NCBI RefSeq assembly: GCF_042186555.1
Contig: NC_133333.1
Location: 66,223,555-66,287,554, forward strand
Direction of reading: 5' to 3'
Length of the DNA stretch: 64,000 bases
Origin: Aquarana catesbeiana
Taxonomy: Eukaryota; Chordata; Amphibia; Anura; Ranidae
Below, in pieces: positions 32,695 to 43,968 of the stretch. The notes below the pieces were generated by a model, which saw only the letters and a list, made by a program, of their open reading frames with translations, was not told where the DNA came from and did not search any database. Position numbers and translations under genes: made by a program. Numbering within the stretch: position 1 is the first letter of the stretch; each line of letters opens with the position of its first letter.

Positions 32695-34576
32695 CTAAAT
32701 TGTTCCAAACAAAGCATTACTCACCCAGCCAACCTCTGCCTCTCTCAGAGAACATATCTGCCGCTGGGGAGAGGCCTGGACTGGCCCTTCTCCCTGGAGT
32801 ACTTTCTGCCGCTGGAGAGAAGACAGGGTGTCTGGGCTCACTCCGTCATGCTGTTGGGGATCTGGGCCGACTGCCCAGCATCCCTGGGGTATACAGGTGG
32901 AGACTGAAGTCCCATCCAGCTTCACAGGAAATCCATCCTCTGTTAGTTGAGGGCAGAGGCCAGCAGTACTCGGCCCTGTTGCCAGCCCTTCTGCTGGAAA
33001 CCCCACACCATCTGCTCTGGCTAACTGTTGGGGAGGGAGGCCGACTGCCCAGCCTCCCTGTAACTCTGTAGTTGTTGCCGGTGCTGGGCATAGGTTGGTA
33101 GCACTCTGCCCTGTTGCCAGCACTTCTGCTGGGGACTCCGCATCCTCCGCTCCAGCTAACCGTTGGGGCAGGAGACTGGCTTCCTCCACTCCCAAACTGT
33201 GTAGCTGCCATTGGGGAGGTGAGCCGGCTGCTTCCTTTTCCATTCCCTCATCTGGATTTTGGGACGATATGTCTGTGGTACTGTCTCCCAGGTGCACGGA
33301 TCTTTGCTGGGGAGGAAAGACCACTTCCTCAACCATGGCCAACTGTTGGGAAGGGACGACGAACACCTCCTCTCCCTTCTCCCCCTGTATCCTGATCTGC
33401 TGCTGGGAAGTGACCACCTCCTTTTCATCCTGAGCCTCCGGAACCGCCTCAGGTGTAGGGCAGAGATCTTGGATCCTCTGTCCGGTTGCCAGCGCTTCAG
33501 CTGGGGAAGTTCCTTGTAACTTCACAGATACTTCTGTTGGTGCTGGGCAGAGCACAGTGAAGTCTGGCCCTAATAACAGCTCTTCTTCTGCTGGAGGCTC
33601 ACCAGGTTGTTCTTCCTCAGCAGAAAAGTCTATCAAATCCCCTGTCTCTGCAACTGGTGTCTGGGGATAAAGGTTCACCATCTCCTCTCTGTGGAACCCA
33701 GAAGATGCTATCAGTGCTGGGCAGAGGTTAGCAGAGCTCTGCCTCGTTGTCAGTACTTTAGCTTTGGGGATAGCGATCTCCAGATTTTCCACTGCTGATT
33801 CTCTGGCATTCTGCTGGATAGGCACATTCCTCTATCCAAGATCATCCAATGCAGAAACAGGTTCATCAAGGTCAGTCAGCACTTGCTGCATCCGCCATAA
33901 GACCTCCGCCTGCATAGCTGCGGGGGCAGGTTGGCAAAGCACACTGTTACTCTGCCACATTGTCAACTCTTCAGCCAGGATTTCAGAGTTGTCAACTGGT
34001 ATTTCCTGATAGTCCCAGGCAAAGGGAGCACCACCCTGCTGCTGAGCAGAGTCTAACAGCTGTCTGTAGGCGATCTCCAGCTCCCATTCCTGAATGCCAG
34101 AAACTCCAAGTCTTCGCTCTCTGTGCTCCATTATTTCCTCCAAACGCCACTCCCGATCACTCCCAAAGTCAGGGTCCCTGGACAGTCTCCAGTATAACAA
34201 TCCCAGGCCATCGTAGTCAAAGCCTTCAGTGGGGCTGTCATCCTCTGTCCACAGGTACACTTGGGCTGCATACCACTGGAGGGCTCTGTAGCTCTCGTCC
34301 AACCACATTTCTGCCCAGATCAGCCTGCTTAACTCGGCTGTCCACTCCTGGTTCGGCTGTTCCCCCAATAACAGCATTCGCACTTCATACTGCCACCAGT
34401 ACCTATACATGGATGGAGGGGAGAACTTTTCCCTGGTGTCGCTGCTCACGGGCTAGCGCTTCCTTCCAGAGCTCGCAGCGGATAGAATCAAACCATCCTA
34501 GCAGGGCCTGCTCTGATACTGGTCCTCTGTGCTTTATCTGCATCTCTCGCAACCTCCTTCTGAATTCCTCATCCAT
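32695..34576 (-). pseudogene. Gag-like protein of unknown family with LCP repeats
   Basis: On the - strand the probable start is ATG at 34,576-34,574 (MDEEFRRRLREMQIKH). After a frameshift near 34,430 the frame runs MYRYWWQYEVRM and on to a TAG at 33,834-33,832, then continues in the same frame to 32,695. The first half is charged and Trp-rich, like a structural (capsid-type) region. The second half is Pro/Gln/Glu-rich and contains at least four spaced repeats of an ATGQ....LCPAP motif. I recognise no known Gag, enzyme or zinc knuckle. Position between the LTRs and lack of pol are the only reasons for 'Gag-like'. Confidence 0.5.
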
Positions 34577-34769
34577 GGTGGCTGGTATCTCTCCTCTCCT
34601 GCTATCTGGACCTTGGATCCAGGTGATGGTTTGGATGTGTTCACGGCAAGGAAGCACGATCCCACCATTCCCTCCATGGCTCTCAAGTGAGTCTTTCAGC
34701 GTGGCTCTCCTGCAGGCTGGTTTGGAGTGTCCCAGTAACTGGAGAGCAAATCCCACGGCTGCCAACCAA

Positions 34770-35562
34770 TGTAACGAGCCCCTTGCTCGCTCGGTTCCAC
34801 TCTCCCGACACTCCTCTGCTGCTATAGAATCAGATTGCAGATCGCAACATCTGACTGTTCGGTCATCCAATGCTCCGGGATTAGAACTACAGCTATGTGC
34901 CGTTCTAACCCAGTTGTGATAGCTCAGAACAAACACCAGGCAGGCTGTATGAAAGTTCAACCAGGAATCTCACTTTATTGACAGGAATACAGTCTCTTTT
35001 ATACAATAAAAGAGGAGGTGCAGACCTCCTGCTCATATTGCTCTAACAATACAGCTGTAACCTAATTAACCTAATTAACATGAGCTAATTAACTAATCCC
35101 TTTAGACAGCCTAGATGACTCAGACATGACCTTTAGGCCAGACTGGCCATCTTGTAACTCAGAAAACCCAATCAACATTATCACAATAGCAGAGTTAATT
35201 AACACAAACAACAATGGGGATCTAATGACTCTTAGATCCCATACTAGAGACTTATTTACAATACACATTCTAGCAGGCAACAGACAGACAGGTGGCTGGA
35301 ATTTATATCAGCATCTCCTAACAGTATCTGTCCCAGCATTATGAATCAGCCACTATTCCTAATATGGCAAATCCAGGGTCCCCAGAGTCTGTGTGTCCTG
35401 GGGGACCAGGACCCGAATCCACAGTAGTACCACCTCAAGGGTCCCCAGGCATACAGCTCACAAAGAGCACCATTCCCCCAAATGCCAGGGCCCACGATCG
35501 ATCGGCAAGAGGCTAGCATACAGTCCCCTCCAAAAGTCTCTCTCCCGGCTAGGTCTGTCACA
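34770..35562 (-). repeat. 5' LTR of the non-autonomous element
   Basis: This is the partner of 31,802-32,583. A 150-bp fragment of the same LTR family also occurs alone at 45,579-45,727. Confidence 0.9.
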
Positions 35563-35692
35563 AGGAGAAATGTCAGAGCCTCCAGTGGAGGGATAAAGAC
35601 ATTACAGGAGAAATGTTGGAGCCTCCAGTGGAGGGATAAAGACATTACAGGAGAGATGTCGGAGCCTCCAGTGGAGGGATAAGGACATTACA

Positions 35693-36777
35693 ATACTCAG
35701 GAGGAGTAGCAGAATGTATTTTGGGGTGTCATTTTTGCTATCTAAATGCTATGTGTTGGAAATGTCTTATAAACGGACAACTTTGTGTAAAAAAAAATGT
35801 GTTTTTTCATTTTTTTTCCACATTTTCCAAAAACTTCTGGAAAAAAATGAACCGTTCAAAAGACTCATTATGCCTCATAGATTATACGTTGTGGTGGTAG
35901 CTTTCCAAAATGGGGTCATTTTGTGGGTGTTTCCATTGTCCTGGTGCTCCAGGGCCTTCAAAAGTGTAATAGGTGGTTGAAAAATTAGATTTTTTTGCTC
36001 CTAGAACATCTGATGGTGCTCCCTGCATGTTGGGCCTCTGTATGTGACCAGGCAGTGAAAAAGTCCCACACATGTGGTATCGCTATACTCAGGAGGAATA
36101 GCAGAATGTATTTTGGGGTGTCATTTGTGGTATGCACATGCCATGTGAGAGAAATAAGCTATTACAATGACAATTTTGTGAAAAAATAAAAATCTTAATT
36201 TTGCAAAGAATTGTGGGAAAAAATTACAACTTCAAATAACTCACCATGCCTCTTACTAAATACATTGAAATGTCTACTTTCCAAAAAGGGGTCATTTGGG
36301 GGGCATTTGTACTTTCCTAGCTTGTTAGGGTCTCAAGAAATGAGATAGGCCGCCAGTACATCAGATGTGATACATTTTTTTTATAATTTGCACCATAGCT
36401 TGTAGACTCTAAAACTTTCACACAGACCAAATAATTTCCACTAATTTTGGGTTATTTTTACCAAAGATATGTAGCAGTATAAATTATGGCCAAAATTTAT
36501 GAAGAAAAATTACTAAATTTGCAAAATTTTATCACTGAAATTAAGAAAAATGCGTGTTTTTTCAAAATTTTCAGTCTTTTTTTCATTTATAGCGCAAAAA
36601 ATAAAAAAACCCAGAGGTGATCAAATACCACCAAAAGAAAGCTCTATTTGTATGAAAAAAAAACAATTTGGGTACAGTGTTGCACAATTGAGTAATTGTC
36701 ATTCAAAGTGTGAGAGCACTGAAAGCTGAAAATTGGTCTGGACAGGAGGGGGGTTTAAGTGCCCAGTAAGCAAGTGG
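35693..36777. other. Right part of the TTAA element
   Basis: AT-rich repeat-unit sequence (second internal copy), then 36,150-36,770, which is non-coding and ends in GGGGGTTTAAGTGCCCAGTA before the terminal CAAGTGG. No gene is seen. Confidence 0.55.
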
Positions 36778-36781
36778 TTAA

Positions 36782-36883
36782 ACCAAGTCTCTGAAATTCC
36801 TACAAAATCTAAATTCTCCTCATATAACAGTAGCTCTAGTTTTCCCATCTTGCCCGCCAGACTCCTGGCATTGGTGAACATGC
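36782..36883 (-). pseudogene. CR1 ORF2 endonuclease N-terminus
   Basis: On the - strand this reads MFTNARSLAGKMGKLELLLY and continues through an ISETWF block, the start of an APE-type CR1 endonuclease. The upstream side is cut by hAT-like element 2 and the downstream side by the TTAA element. It connects to the piece ending at 29,110. Confidence 0.85.
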
Positions 36884-36891
36884 CACATAGT

Positions 36892-39757
36892 TAGGGATGA
36901 GGTTCGAGTTCAAGTCGAACTCATGTTCGACTTGAACATGGGCTGTTCACAAGTTCGCTGAACAGCGAACAATTTGGGGTGTTCGCGGCAAATTCGAATG
37001 CCACGGAACACCCTTTAAAAGTCTATGGGAGAAATCAAAAGTGCTAATTTTAAAGGCTTATATGCATGGTATTGTCATAAAAAGTGTTTGAGGACCTGGG
37101 TCCTGCCCCAGGGGACATGTATCAATGCAAAAAAAAGTTTTAAAAATGTCTGTTTTTTCGGGAGCAGTGATTTTAATAATGCTTAAAGTCAAACAATAAC
37201 AGTGTAATATCCCTTTAAATTTCATACCTGGGGGGTGTCTATAGTATGCCTGTAAAGGGGCGCATGTTTCCTGTGTTTAGAACAGTCTGACAGCAAAATG
37301 ACATTTCAAAGGAAAAAAAGTCATTTAAAACTACTCGCGGCTATTAATGCATTGCCGGTTCGACAATACACATAGAAGTTCATTGATAAAAACAGCATGG
37401 GAATTCCCCACAGGGGAACCCCGAACCAAAATTAAAAAAAAAAAATGACGTGGCGGGTCCCCCTAAATTCCATACCAGGCCCTTCAGGTCTGGTATGGAT
37501 ATTAAGGGGAACCCCGCGCCAAAATAAAAAAAATGGCGTGGGGTCCCCCCAAAAATCCATACCAGACCCTTATCCGAGCACGCAACCTGGCAGGCCGCAG
37601 GAAAAGAGGGGGGACGAGAGCGCCCCCCCCTCCTGAACCGTACCAGGCCACATGCCTTCAACATTGGGAGGGTGCTTTGGGGTAGCCCCCCAAAACACCT
37701 TGTCCCCATGTTGATGAGAACAAGGGCCTCATCCCCACAACCCTGGCCGGTGGTTGTGGGGGTCTGCAGGCAGGGGGCTTATCGGAATCTGGAAGCCCCC
37801 TTTAACAAGGGGACACCCAGATTCTGGCCCTCCCCTCTGTGTGAAATGGTAAGGGGGTACAAAAGTACCCCTACCATTTCACTAAAAAACTGTCAAAAAT
37901 GTTAAAAATTACAAGAGACAGTTTTTGACAATTCCTTTATTTAAATGCTTCTTCTTTCTTCCTTCTTCTATCTTCTATCTTCCTTCATCTTCTTCTTCTT
38001 CTGGTTCTTCTGGATCTTCTGGTTCTTCCTCCGGTGTTCTCGTCCAGCATCTCCTCCGCGGCGTCTTCTTCCCTTCTTCTCCTCAGGCTGCTCCGCATCC
38101 ATGGCATGGAGGGAGGCTCCCGCTCTTCTCTTCATCTTCTTCTCTTAATCTTCTTCTCTTCATCTGCTTTTCGGGCCACTCCGCATCCATGCATGGAGGG
38201 AGGCTCCCGCTGTGTGACGCTTCTCCTCTTTTGACGGTTCTTAAATAACGGGGGGCGGCGCCACCCAGTGACCCCGCCCCCCTCTGATGCACGGTGACTT
38301 GATGGGACTTCCCTGTGGCGTCAGGGGGAATGCCACAGGGTAGTCCCGTCATGTCCCCGGGTGACCCCACCCCCCGTTATTTAAGAACGTCAGAAGAGGA
38401 GAAGCGTCACACAGCGGGAGCCTCCCTCCATGCATGGAAGAAGATGAAGAGAAGAAGATGAAGAGAAGAAGATGAAGAGAAAAATGGGAGCCTCCCTCCA
38501 TGCCATGGATGTGGAGCGGCCTGAGGAGAAGGGAAGAAGACGCCGCGGAGGAGATGCTGGACGAGAACACCGGAGGAAGAACCAGAAGATCCAGAAGAAG
38601 AAGATTAGGGAGGAAGAAGAAAGAAACAGCATTTAAATAAAGGAATTGTCAAAAACCGTCTCTTGTCATTTTTAACATTTTTGACAGTTTTTTAGTGAAA
38701 TGGTAGGGGTACTTTTGTACCCCCTTACCATTTCGCACAGGGGGAGGGCCGGGATCTGGGGATCTTCTCCCTTGTTAAAGGGGGCTTCCAGATTCCGATA
38801 AGCCCCCCACCCGCAGACCCCCACAACCACCGGCCAGGGTTGTGGGGATGAGGCCCTTGTCCTCATCAACATAGGGACAAGGTGTTTTGGGGGGCTATCC
38901 CAAAGCACCCTTCCAATGTTGAGGGCATGTGGCCTGGTACGGTTCAGGAGGGGGGGGTGCTTTCTTGTCCCCCACTCTTTTCCTGCGACCTGCCAGGTTG
39001 CATGCTCGGATAAGGGTCTGGTATGGATTTTTGGGGGGACCCCACTTCGTTTTTTTTTTTAATTTTGGCGTGGGGTTCCCTTTAATATCCATACCAGACC
39101 TGAAAGGCCTGGTATGGAATTTAGGGGGACCCCCCACGTCATTTTTTTTTTTTAAATTTTGGCCGGGGTTCCCCTTAATATCCATACCAGACCTGAAGGG
39201 CCTGGTATGGAATTTAGGGGGACCCCCCCACGTCTTTTTTTTTTTATTTTGGTTTGGGATTCCCCTGTGGGGAATTCCCATGCCGTTTTTATCAATGAAC
39301 TTCTATGTATATTGTCGGACCGGCAATGCATTAATAGCCGTGAGTAGTTTTAAATGACTTTTTTTCCTTTGAAATGTCATTTTGCTGTCAGACTGTTCTA
39401 AACACAGGAAACATGCGCCCCTTTACAGGCATACTATAGACACCCACAGGTACGAAATTTAAAGGGATATTACACTTTTATTGTTTCACTTTAAGCATTA
39501 TTAAAATCACTGCTCCCCAAAAAACGGCCGTTTTTAAAAACTTTTTTGTGCATTGATCCATGTCCTCTGGGGCAGGACCCAGGTCCCCAAACACTTTTTA
39601 TGACAATAACTTGCATATAAGCCTTTAAAATTAGCACTTTTGATTATTCCTGTTCGTGTCCCATAGACTTTAATGGTGTTCGTATGTTCTAACGAATTTT
39701 TTACCTGTTCGCATGTTCTGGTGCGAACCGAACAGGGGGGTGTTCGGCTCATCCCTA
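36892..39757. mobile_element. hAT-like foldback element 2, near-palindromic
   Basis: The ends TAGGGATGAG and CTCATCCCTA are flanked by an exact 8-bp duplication CACATAGT (36,884-36,891 and 39,758-39,765). The two arms, about 36,892-38,325 and 38,332-39,757, mirror each other almost throughout, including the (GAAGAAGAT)n-like tracts and the GTTATTTAAGAAC box near the centre. No transposase is present. It belongs to the same family as elements 1 and 3. Confidence 0.9.
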
Positions 39758-39765
39758 CACATAGT

Positions 39766-40805
39766 TTAGACGGGTCACATACTGTCTCCTTATTAGGTGT
39801 TCTGGGGTTGCAAATAGGACTTGTTACTATACTTACCTGTAACTTTTCAGCCATCTTCACTCCCAGCAGATCTGCACCCTTCTCATTTAGGTGCAGTCCG
39901 CCCCTTCTATAGAACTGGTGACCAACTGAGAAGTTGGCCCAGTTCTCCAGGAAACCAACCCCCTCCTTACAACACCAGCTCCTCAGCCACTTGTTTATTT
40001 CCCTAATCTCCCGCTGCCTTTCTGGTGTCACTCGAGGTACCGGTAGTATTTCTTAGAATACTACCTTGGAGGTCCTTATCCTCAATTTAGCTCCTATGTC
40101 CCTAAAATCCTTTTTTAGGACACTCCATCTTTCTATGACTTTGTCATTGGTGCCAACGTGCACCATGACAGCTGGGTCTTCCCCAGCCCCTCCCATTAAT
40201 ATGTCCACCAGATCCGTGATGTGCCGAACCCGAGCGCCCGGTAGACCATATACAGTTCGGCGTTTCAGGTCATTGTGACAGATTGCCCTCTCTGTCCTTC
40301 TAAGAATTGAGTCCCCTACCACCAGAATCTGTCTTTCCTTTCCCTTGGCTTTACTTCCCCTCTCACTGGAGGAGTTATTCCCCTGGCAGCTAGGGGAGTC
40401 ACTCAGCTCCAGCAGTGCTGGTCCCTGACTGGTTTCACCAATGTCACACAACAGGGCATACTTATTGGGATGTTCCAGCCCAGGACTGGCCTCCCTGGCA
40501 CTTAACCCTCTATCCTTCCTGACTGTCACCCATCTACTCTGCTTTGGTGCCTGCCCCTCTTTATCTCCACCCGCCTCTGTACTGGACCCTGCCAGCACCT
40601 GCAGGGTATGATCCCAACTCTCCTTTAGTATGGAGGATCTTCTCAGTGTTCACAGTTGCTTCCCTAGATTCAGAACCGGGGCTTCCAGGGAAACAACGTG
40701 CTTACATTTTGCACAGCAGTATTCGCCCTCAAGTGGATGATCAAGGAACGCATAAATGCCACAAGATGCACACCGAGTCACATCCCCACACCCACCGGGC
40801 ATCAT
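39766..40805 (-). pseudogene. CR1 ORF1: zinc-binding plus SGNH esterase protein
   Basis: On the - strand the start is MMPGGCGDVTRCASCG at 40,805. A Cys cluster follows (CASCG, YCCAKCK), probably zinc-binding. The SGNH/GDSL esterase region has VVGDSILRRTE (Ser nucleophile, about 40,315), PGARVRHITDLVD, HVGTND (about 40,160) and GLHLNEKG (about 39,895, catalytic His; the usual Asp before it reads Gly). An esterase in ORF1 is a known CR1 trait, thought to aid retrotransposition. In-frame stops are TGA at 40,652-40,650 and TAA at 40,055-40,053. The element 2 insertion follows. Confidence 0.85.
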
Positions 40806-40879
40806 ACCTACTAATTTGATGGGGATTAAGGATTATACCCTGTCCAAATTAACTAACAACTAGCTTCCTGACACTAATA

Positions 40880-41165
40880 CTTGACAATACACAGGTACTC
40901 GTCAATACAATACACAGGTACTCACAGGCCACATGCACTCACAGCACAGTCCACGTGCACTCACAGTCCGCGTGCACTCACAGCACTTGTGTACTCACAG
41001 TCCACTTGCACTCACTCGTGTACTCACAGTCCACACGCACTCACAGCACACAGGTACTCACAATACACACAATACTCAGGTACTCACAATACACACACAA
41101 TACACAGGTACTCCACAATACTCGGGTACTAAAAGTACACACAATACTCAGGTACTCACAGTACA
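40880..41165. repeat. CAGGTACTCACA minisatellite
   Basis: Degenerate tandem copies of 10-20 bases (CACAGGTACTCACAATACACA, CAGTCCACGTGCACTCACAG) occupy the junction between CR1's 5' end and the CT-rich minisatellite. The apparent ORFs (Ser/His/Thr repeats) are artefacts of the period. Confidence 0.8.
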
Positions 41166-41430
41166 CACCTCCTGTCTCCATCACTCCATCACCTCCTGTC
41201 TAGATCACTCCATTCCTCCATCACCTTCCTGTCTCCATCACTCCATCCTTTGCTTTATTACACCATTCTCTGTCTCTCTGACCATCCTTCCATGCCTTGC
41301 TCCATCCCTTCATCTATCCATCTCTCTGCCATCCAATCTATACCTCCATCCCTTACTCTTTCCATTACTCTGTTCATCTCCCTCCCTCATCACTCCACCA
41401 CTCTGTTTTTCCATTATAAACAAATAAAAA
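41166..41430 (+). repeat. CT-rich minisatellite, right half (probable retroviral LTR)
   Basis: This resumes the CTCCATCACCTCCTGTCTC unit interrupted at 26,464, decays into looser CCAT/CTCC repeats, and ends near CAAATAAAAATAC (41,420), a possible LTR poly(A) signal. Shared CTAGAT.ACTCCATTCCTCCATC pieces on both sides of CR1 support one former array. Confidence 0.6.
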
Positions 41431-42243
41431 TACTCTAGACTGCTGCCACACCAAATGTGCTCACTACTTACTAAAAATGATATGAATAAAAAACACCTTA
41501 AGACCATCAAGCACAATACATATTCAAATATATAATTATCATACAGTATACAGACACACACACCATACAGCAGCACTTTTCATATGAAAAATCAGCCTGA
41601 TCTATGATATTGTTGGTGCTTCCTCTCTCCTGGCATGCTTGGATTTGTAGTGCCCCAGCCACAGACACATGAGGTGGTAATGCAGGAGAGGAGGCTGTGT
41701 CTGTACTGGACTACAAGAGGGAGGTGTAATAGAGAATGGGGGGAGATCTCAGAAAACCTCCCCCTTTCAGAAGCTGAACAGTTCTAACACAAATAAAAAA
41801 AATGATCTAACAGCATTAGACAGGGCTACAGAGAGCCCCCCCTCTCCCCTCTCCCCTCTCCCCCTCCTCATGCCCACTAAGACAAGCCACCACCAACATG
41901 AACACATTTGTTTTTGCTCAGCCCTATCAGCTTACCTTCTGCTAGGCTGAGGTTCGTGCTCCACTGCAGGCTGTCTCCACTCCTCCCCCTCCAGGCATCT
42001 CCTGTGATGAAATCAAAGAAGGCGCGCTGGGAATAGGGGAAAGTAACATATAACAGCAGCACTCAGAGACAGAGTCGGAAAGAAAGCTCTTCGGAGACTA
42101 TCGGCCAGCTTCAGGCCGGAACTGCACGTGTACAGCTCTGAGCCAAGACTGTCACAGGCTGACAAGTTCTTTTTTTTACTGGCAAGGTTTCCACTTTGCA
42201 GGCTGCCTGTAAAAACACGGGTGGTTGGCAACACTGCTTCAGA
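41431..42243. other. Unassigned repeat-like region
   Basis: No protein similarity is seen. Features are a GGCATGCTTGGATTTGTAGT box (41,632-41,651), a C-rich tract CCCCCCTCTCCCCTCTCCCC (41,837-41,870) and ordinary AT-rich DNA. It may include the end of the retroviral LTR and flanking DNA. Confidence 0.4.
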
Positions 42244-42690
42244 GACCGGGCCGCAGGGCAGGATTTCAATATAATAATGACCCCCAAACACACCTCCAAG
42301 ATTACCACTGCCTTGCTAAAGAAGCTGAAAGTAAAGGTGATGGACTGGCCAAGCATGTCTCCAGACCTAAACCCTATTGAGCATCTGTGGGACATCCTCA
42401 AATGAAAGGAGGAGGACCGCAAGGTCTTTAACATCCACCAGCTCCGTGATGTTTTCATGGAGGAGTGGAAGAGGACTCCAGTGGCAACCTGTGAAGTCCT
42501 GGTGAACTCCATGCCCAAGAGGGTTAAGGCAGTGCTGGAAAATAATGGTGGCCACTTTGCGTCCAATTTGGACATTTTCAGTTAGGGATGTACTCACTTT
42601 TGTTGCCAGCGGTTTAGACATTAATGGCTGTGTGTGGGTTATTTTGAGGGTACAGAAAATTTATCCTAAGGATTTTTAAGCAGCAGAATA
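42244..42690 (+). pseudogene. Tc1/mariner transposase C-terminal fragment
   Basis: From 42,244 the frame reads QDFN, then after a 1-bp expansion PKHTSKITTALLKKL, DWPSMSPDLNPIEHLWDILK with TGA at 42,403, and KEEDRKVFNIHQLRDVFMEEW to a stop at 42,584. The PKHTSK and WP..SPDLNPIE.LW blocks are diagnostic for the Tc1 family DDE transposase. The sequence GTACTCACTTTTGTTGCCA beyond it is typical of the 3' part of such elements. Left end and catalytic start are absent. Confidence 0.88.
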
Positions 42691-42746
42691 CAGTCTGCAA
42701 CAACCGTGCAGGGTACCATGGGAAAATCCAGAGACGAGCCCACAAA

Positions 42747-43718
42747 TGTAGCACCCTTGTAGGAGTTGCAAATGTCAAGGTTTCCCACTGCTGCACAGCC
42801 AGTTACACAGCATTTCCTTCTTGCATCCACACACACAAAGCAATCCTTGACCTTGGTTTTGTTGTTTTTATTAGGGGATAATGACTTGGATGGGGTTAGG
42901 GATTATGGGATGCTCAACTTGAAAAATGTCCAACAAACAGAACCAGTGACAACTTCCCTCCTATTTACACCTTTCACTTCTTCCTCCTCTTGCACAAACT
43001 TCACTTCCTTGGGAACTAACAGTCACTTGTTGGCTCAGAAACAGCCCATTACAGGCTAATGTAGCGCACCCCCTAAAGAGCCGCAAGTAGATTGGGGTCC
43101 CCCACCCTACACAGCCAGGCACACCAAATTTCCACAGGCACTTAGAGTCAGAGAACAGTCCGTGACTTTGTTTTTTTTGTTCTATTGAGGGATATGAACT
43201 TGGATAGGGAATGGAAATGATGGGATGCCCACAATGTTCTTTCTCCAGCACACTTTTGCTTGCAGAACCCAGCTATGTTCGGCTGTAGTAGTTTAGTAGC
43301 AAAGGCCCATTACAGGCAAGGCCACCAGCCCCTATACTTGAGAGCAGATAGGGTGACATAGCACACACTTTCCCAGCACTTCCTCTCTGTGGTCACTGAT
43401 CCCAGCACCGCCTTTTCGGCACTGCACCTATTTATGAGGTGAGCAGCCCCCTTCCAGGCCCTTTTTACTGAGGACTGGCCAGGGTCCTCTTAAATATGCA
43501 TGGCAGCTCCTCCTTACTCCCACCTTCCAGTTCTGGAAATTTCTACCAACTTCCAGACCAGGGGCAAGTGCCAAAGAGAACTGCCAGATGAGTCATCCAG
43601 CCTCCATAAATCACTTATTCCTGACCCAAATTCAACCTAGGTCTGGCTCTCAACAAAGCCAATTTGCCTGCTCTATCAATATCTATTTACACTAGCACAC
43701 TAGCTAGAGGGTGCTGCA
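42747..43718 (-). repeat. Probable 3' LTR of a second LTR element
   Basis: The edges TGTAGCACCC and GGGTGCTGCA form a TG...CA inverted pair. The flank 43,719-43,744 read on the - strand is a G/A tract (GGGGGGTGGGGGGTGGAG), a plausible polypurine tract, which sets - orientation. Inside are two loosely repeated halves, each with a GCCCATTACAGGC box and a GGGATTATGGGATG-like box. Confidence 0.5.
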
Positions 43719-43878
43719 CTCACACTCCACCCCCCACCCCCCAGAAAAACAGCCTGTCCACATGGCTGGAAAAATACAAAAATTGCTCCTGCATCCAGGA
43801 GAAAACAGGGCATGCCATATTAATATGAAGGAGGGGAAACTTGGATTTTTTTCTCAGAAACCCCCCCATACATTACAC

Positions 43879-43968
<90 letters not shown>

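Larger units (their letters stand above)
31802..35562 (-). mobile_element. Non-autonomous LTR retrotransposon
   Basis: Two direct LTRs, 31,802-32,583 (782 bp) and 34,770-35,562 (793 bp), are nearly identical and are flanked by the 5-bp duplication AGGAG (31,797-31,801 and 35,563-35,567). On the - strand the LTR starts TGTGACAGACC and ends CTCGTTACA. A polypurine tract AAAAGGGGAGAAA precedes the 3' LTR (32,584-32,596). A putative primer site TTGGTTGGCAGCC follows the 5' LTR. The 2.2-kb interior holds one Gag-like frame and no protease, reverse transcriptase or integrase. It must be mobilised in trans. Confidence 0.88.
30960..35692 (-). mobile_element. Solo LTR, split by a nested LTR retrotransposon
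   Basis: The termini are TGTAATG and CATTACA, with a 5-bp duplication ATACT on both sides (30,955-30,959 and 35,693-35,697), the hallmark of an LTR. Its own sequence is 30,960-31,801 plus 35,568-35,692, about 970 bp. No internal retroviral region is present, so it is a solo LTR. AATAAA on the - strand near 31,105 (TTTATTTAGAG) suggests - orientation. It contains two minisatellites. Confidence 0.78.
29115..36777. mobile_element. TTAA-targeting DNA element (piggyBac or Kolobok-like)
   Basis: The ends CCACTTGAGGCCCGGCCC and (inverted) CCACTTGCTTACTGGGCAC are flanked by TTAA (29,111-29,114 and 36,778-36,781) inside the CR1 endonuclease. TTAA duplication is shared by piggyBac and Kolobok; a CC start favours piggyBac. 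No transposase is visible. The body has about 390-bp internal repeats: GAATGTATT(C/T)TGGGGTGTCATTTTTG and TATGTGGCCAGGC.GTG blocks occur at 29,716-29,903 / 30,605-30,955 and again at 35,698-36,120. It is interrupted by a 0.63-kb inverted-repeat element and a solo LTR. Confidence 0.75.
26465..40870 (-). mobile_element. CR1-like LINE, interrupted by three insertions
   Basis: On the - strand it runs from a Cys-rich ORF1 (40,805 down to 39,766), through the endonuclease start (36,883-36,782, then 29,110 downward) and the reverse transcriptase (28,134-27,060), to the C-terminus and 3' UTR (to about 26,465). The end contains CATAGGTTGGACTTTATGG, characteristic of CR1 3' ends. It is broken by hAT-like element 2 and by the TTAA element with its nested cargo. 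Both edges fall in simple repeats, so they are approximate. Confidence 0.85.

Noticed and set aside
32700..34919. Overlapping + strand frames of 80-320 codons in the LTR retrotransposon
   Set aside because: They are antisense shadows; LTR, polypurine tract and primer site all point to the - strand.
29115..36777. Firm assignment of the TTAA element to piggyBac
   Set aside because: TTAA duplications also occur with Kolobok and only seven terminal bases match between ends; without a transposase I kept it open.
40880..41165. Possible CRISPR-like array
   Set aside because: Degenerate short units without constant repeat/unique spacer pattern, in a eukaryotic transposon context; it is a minisatellite.
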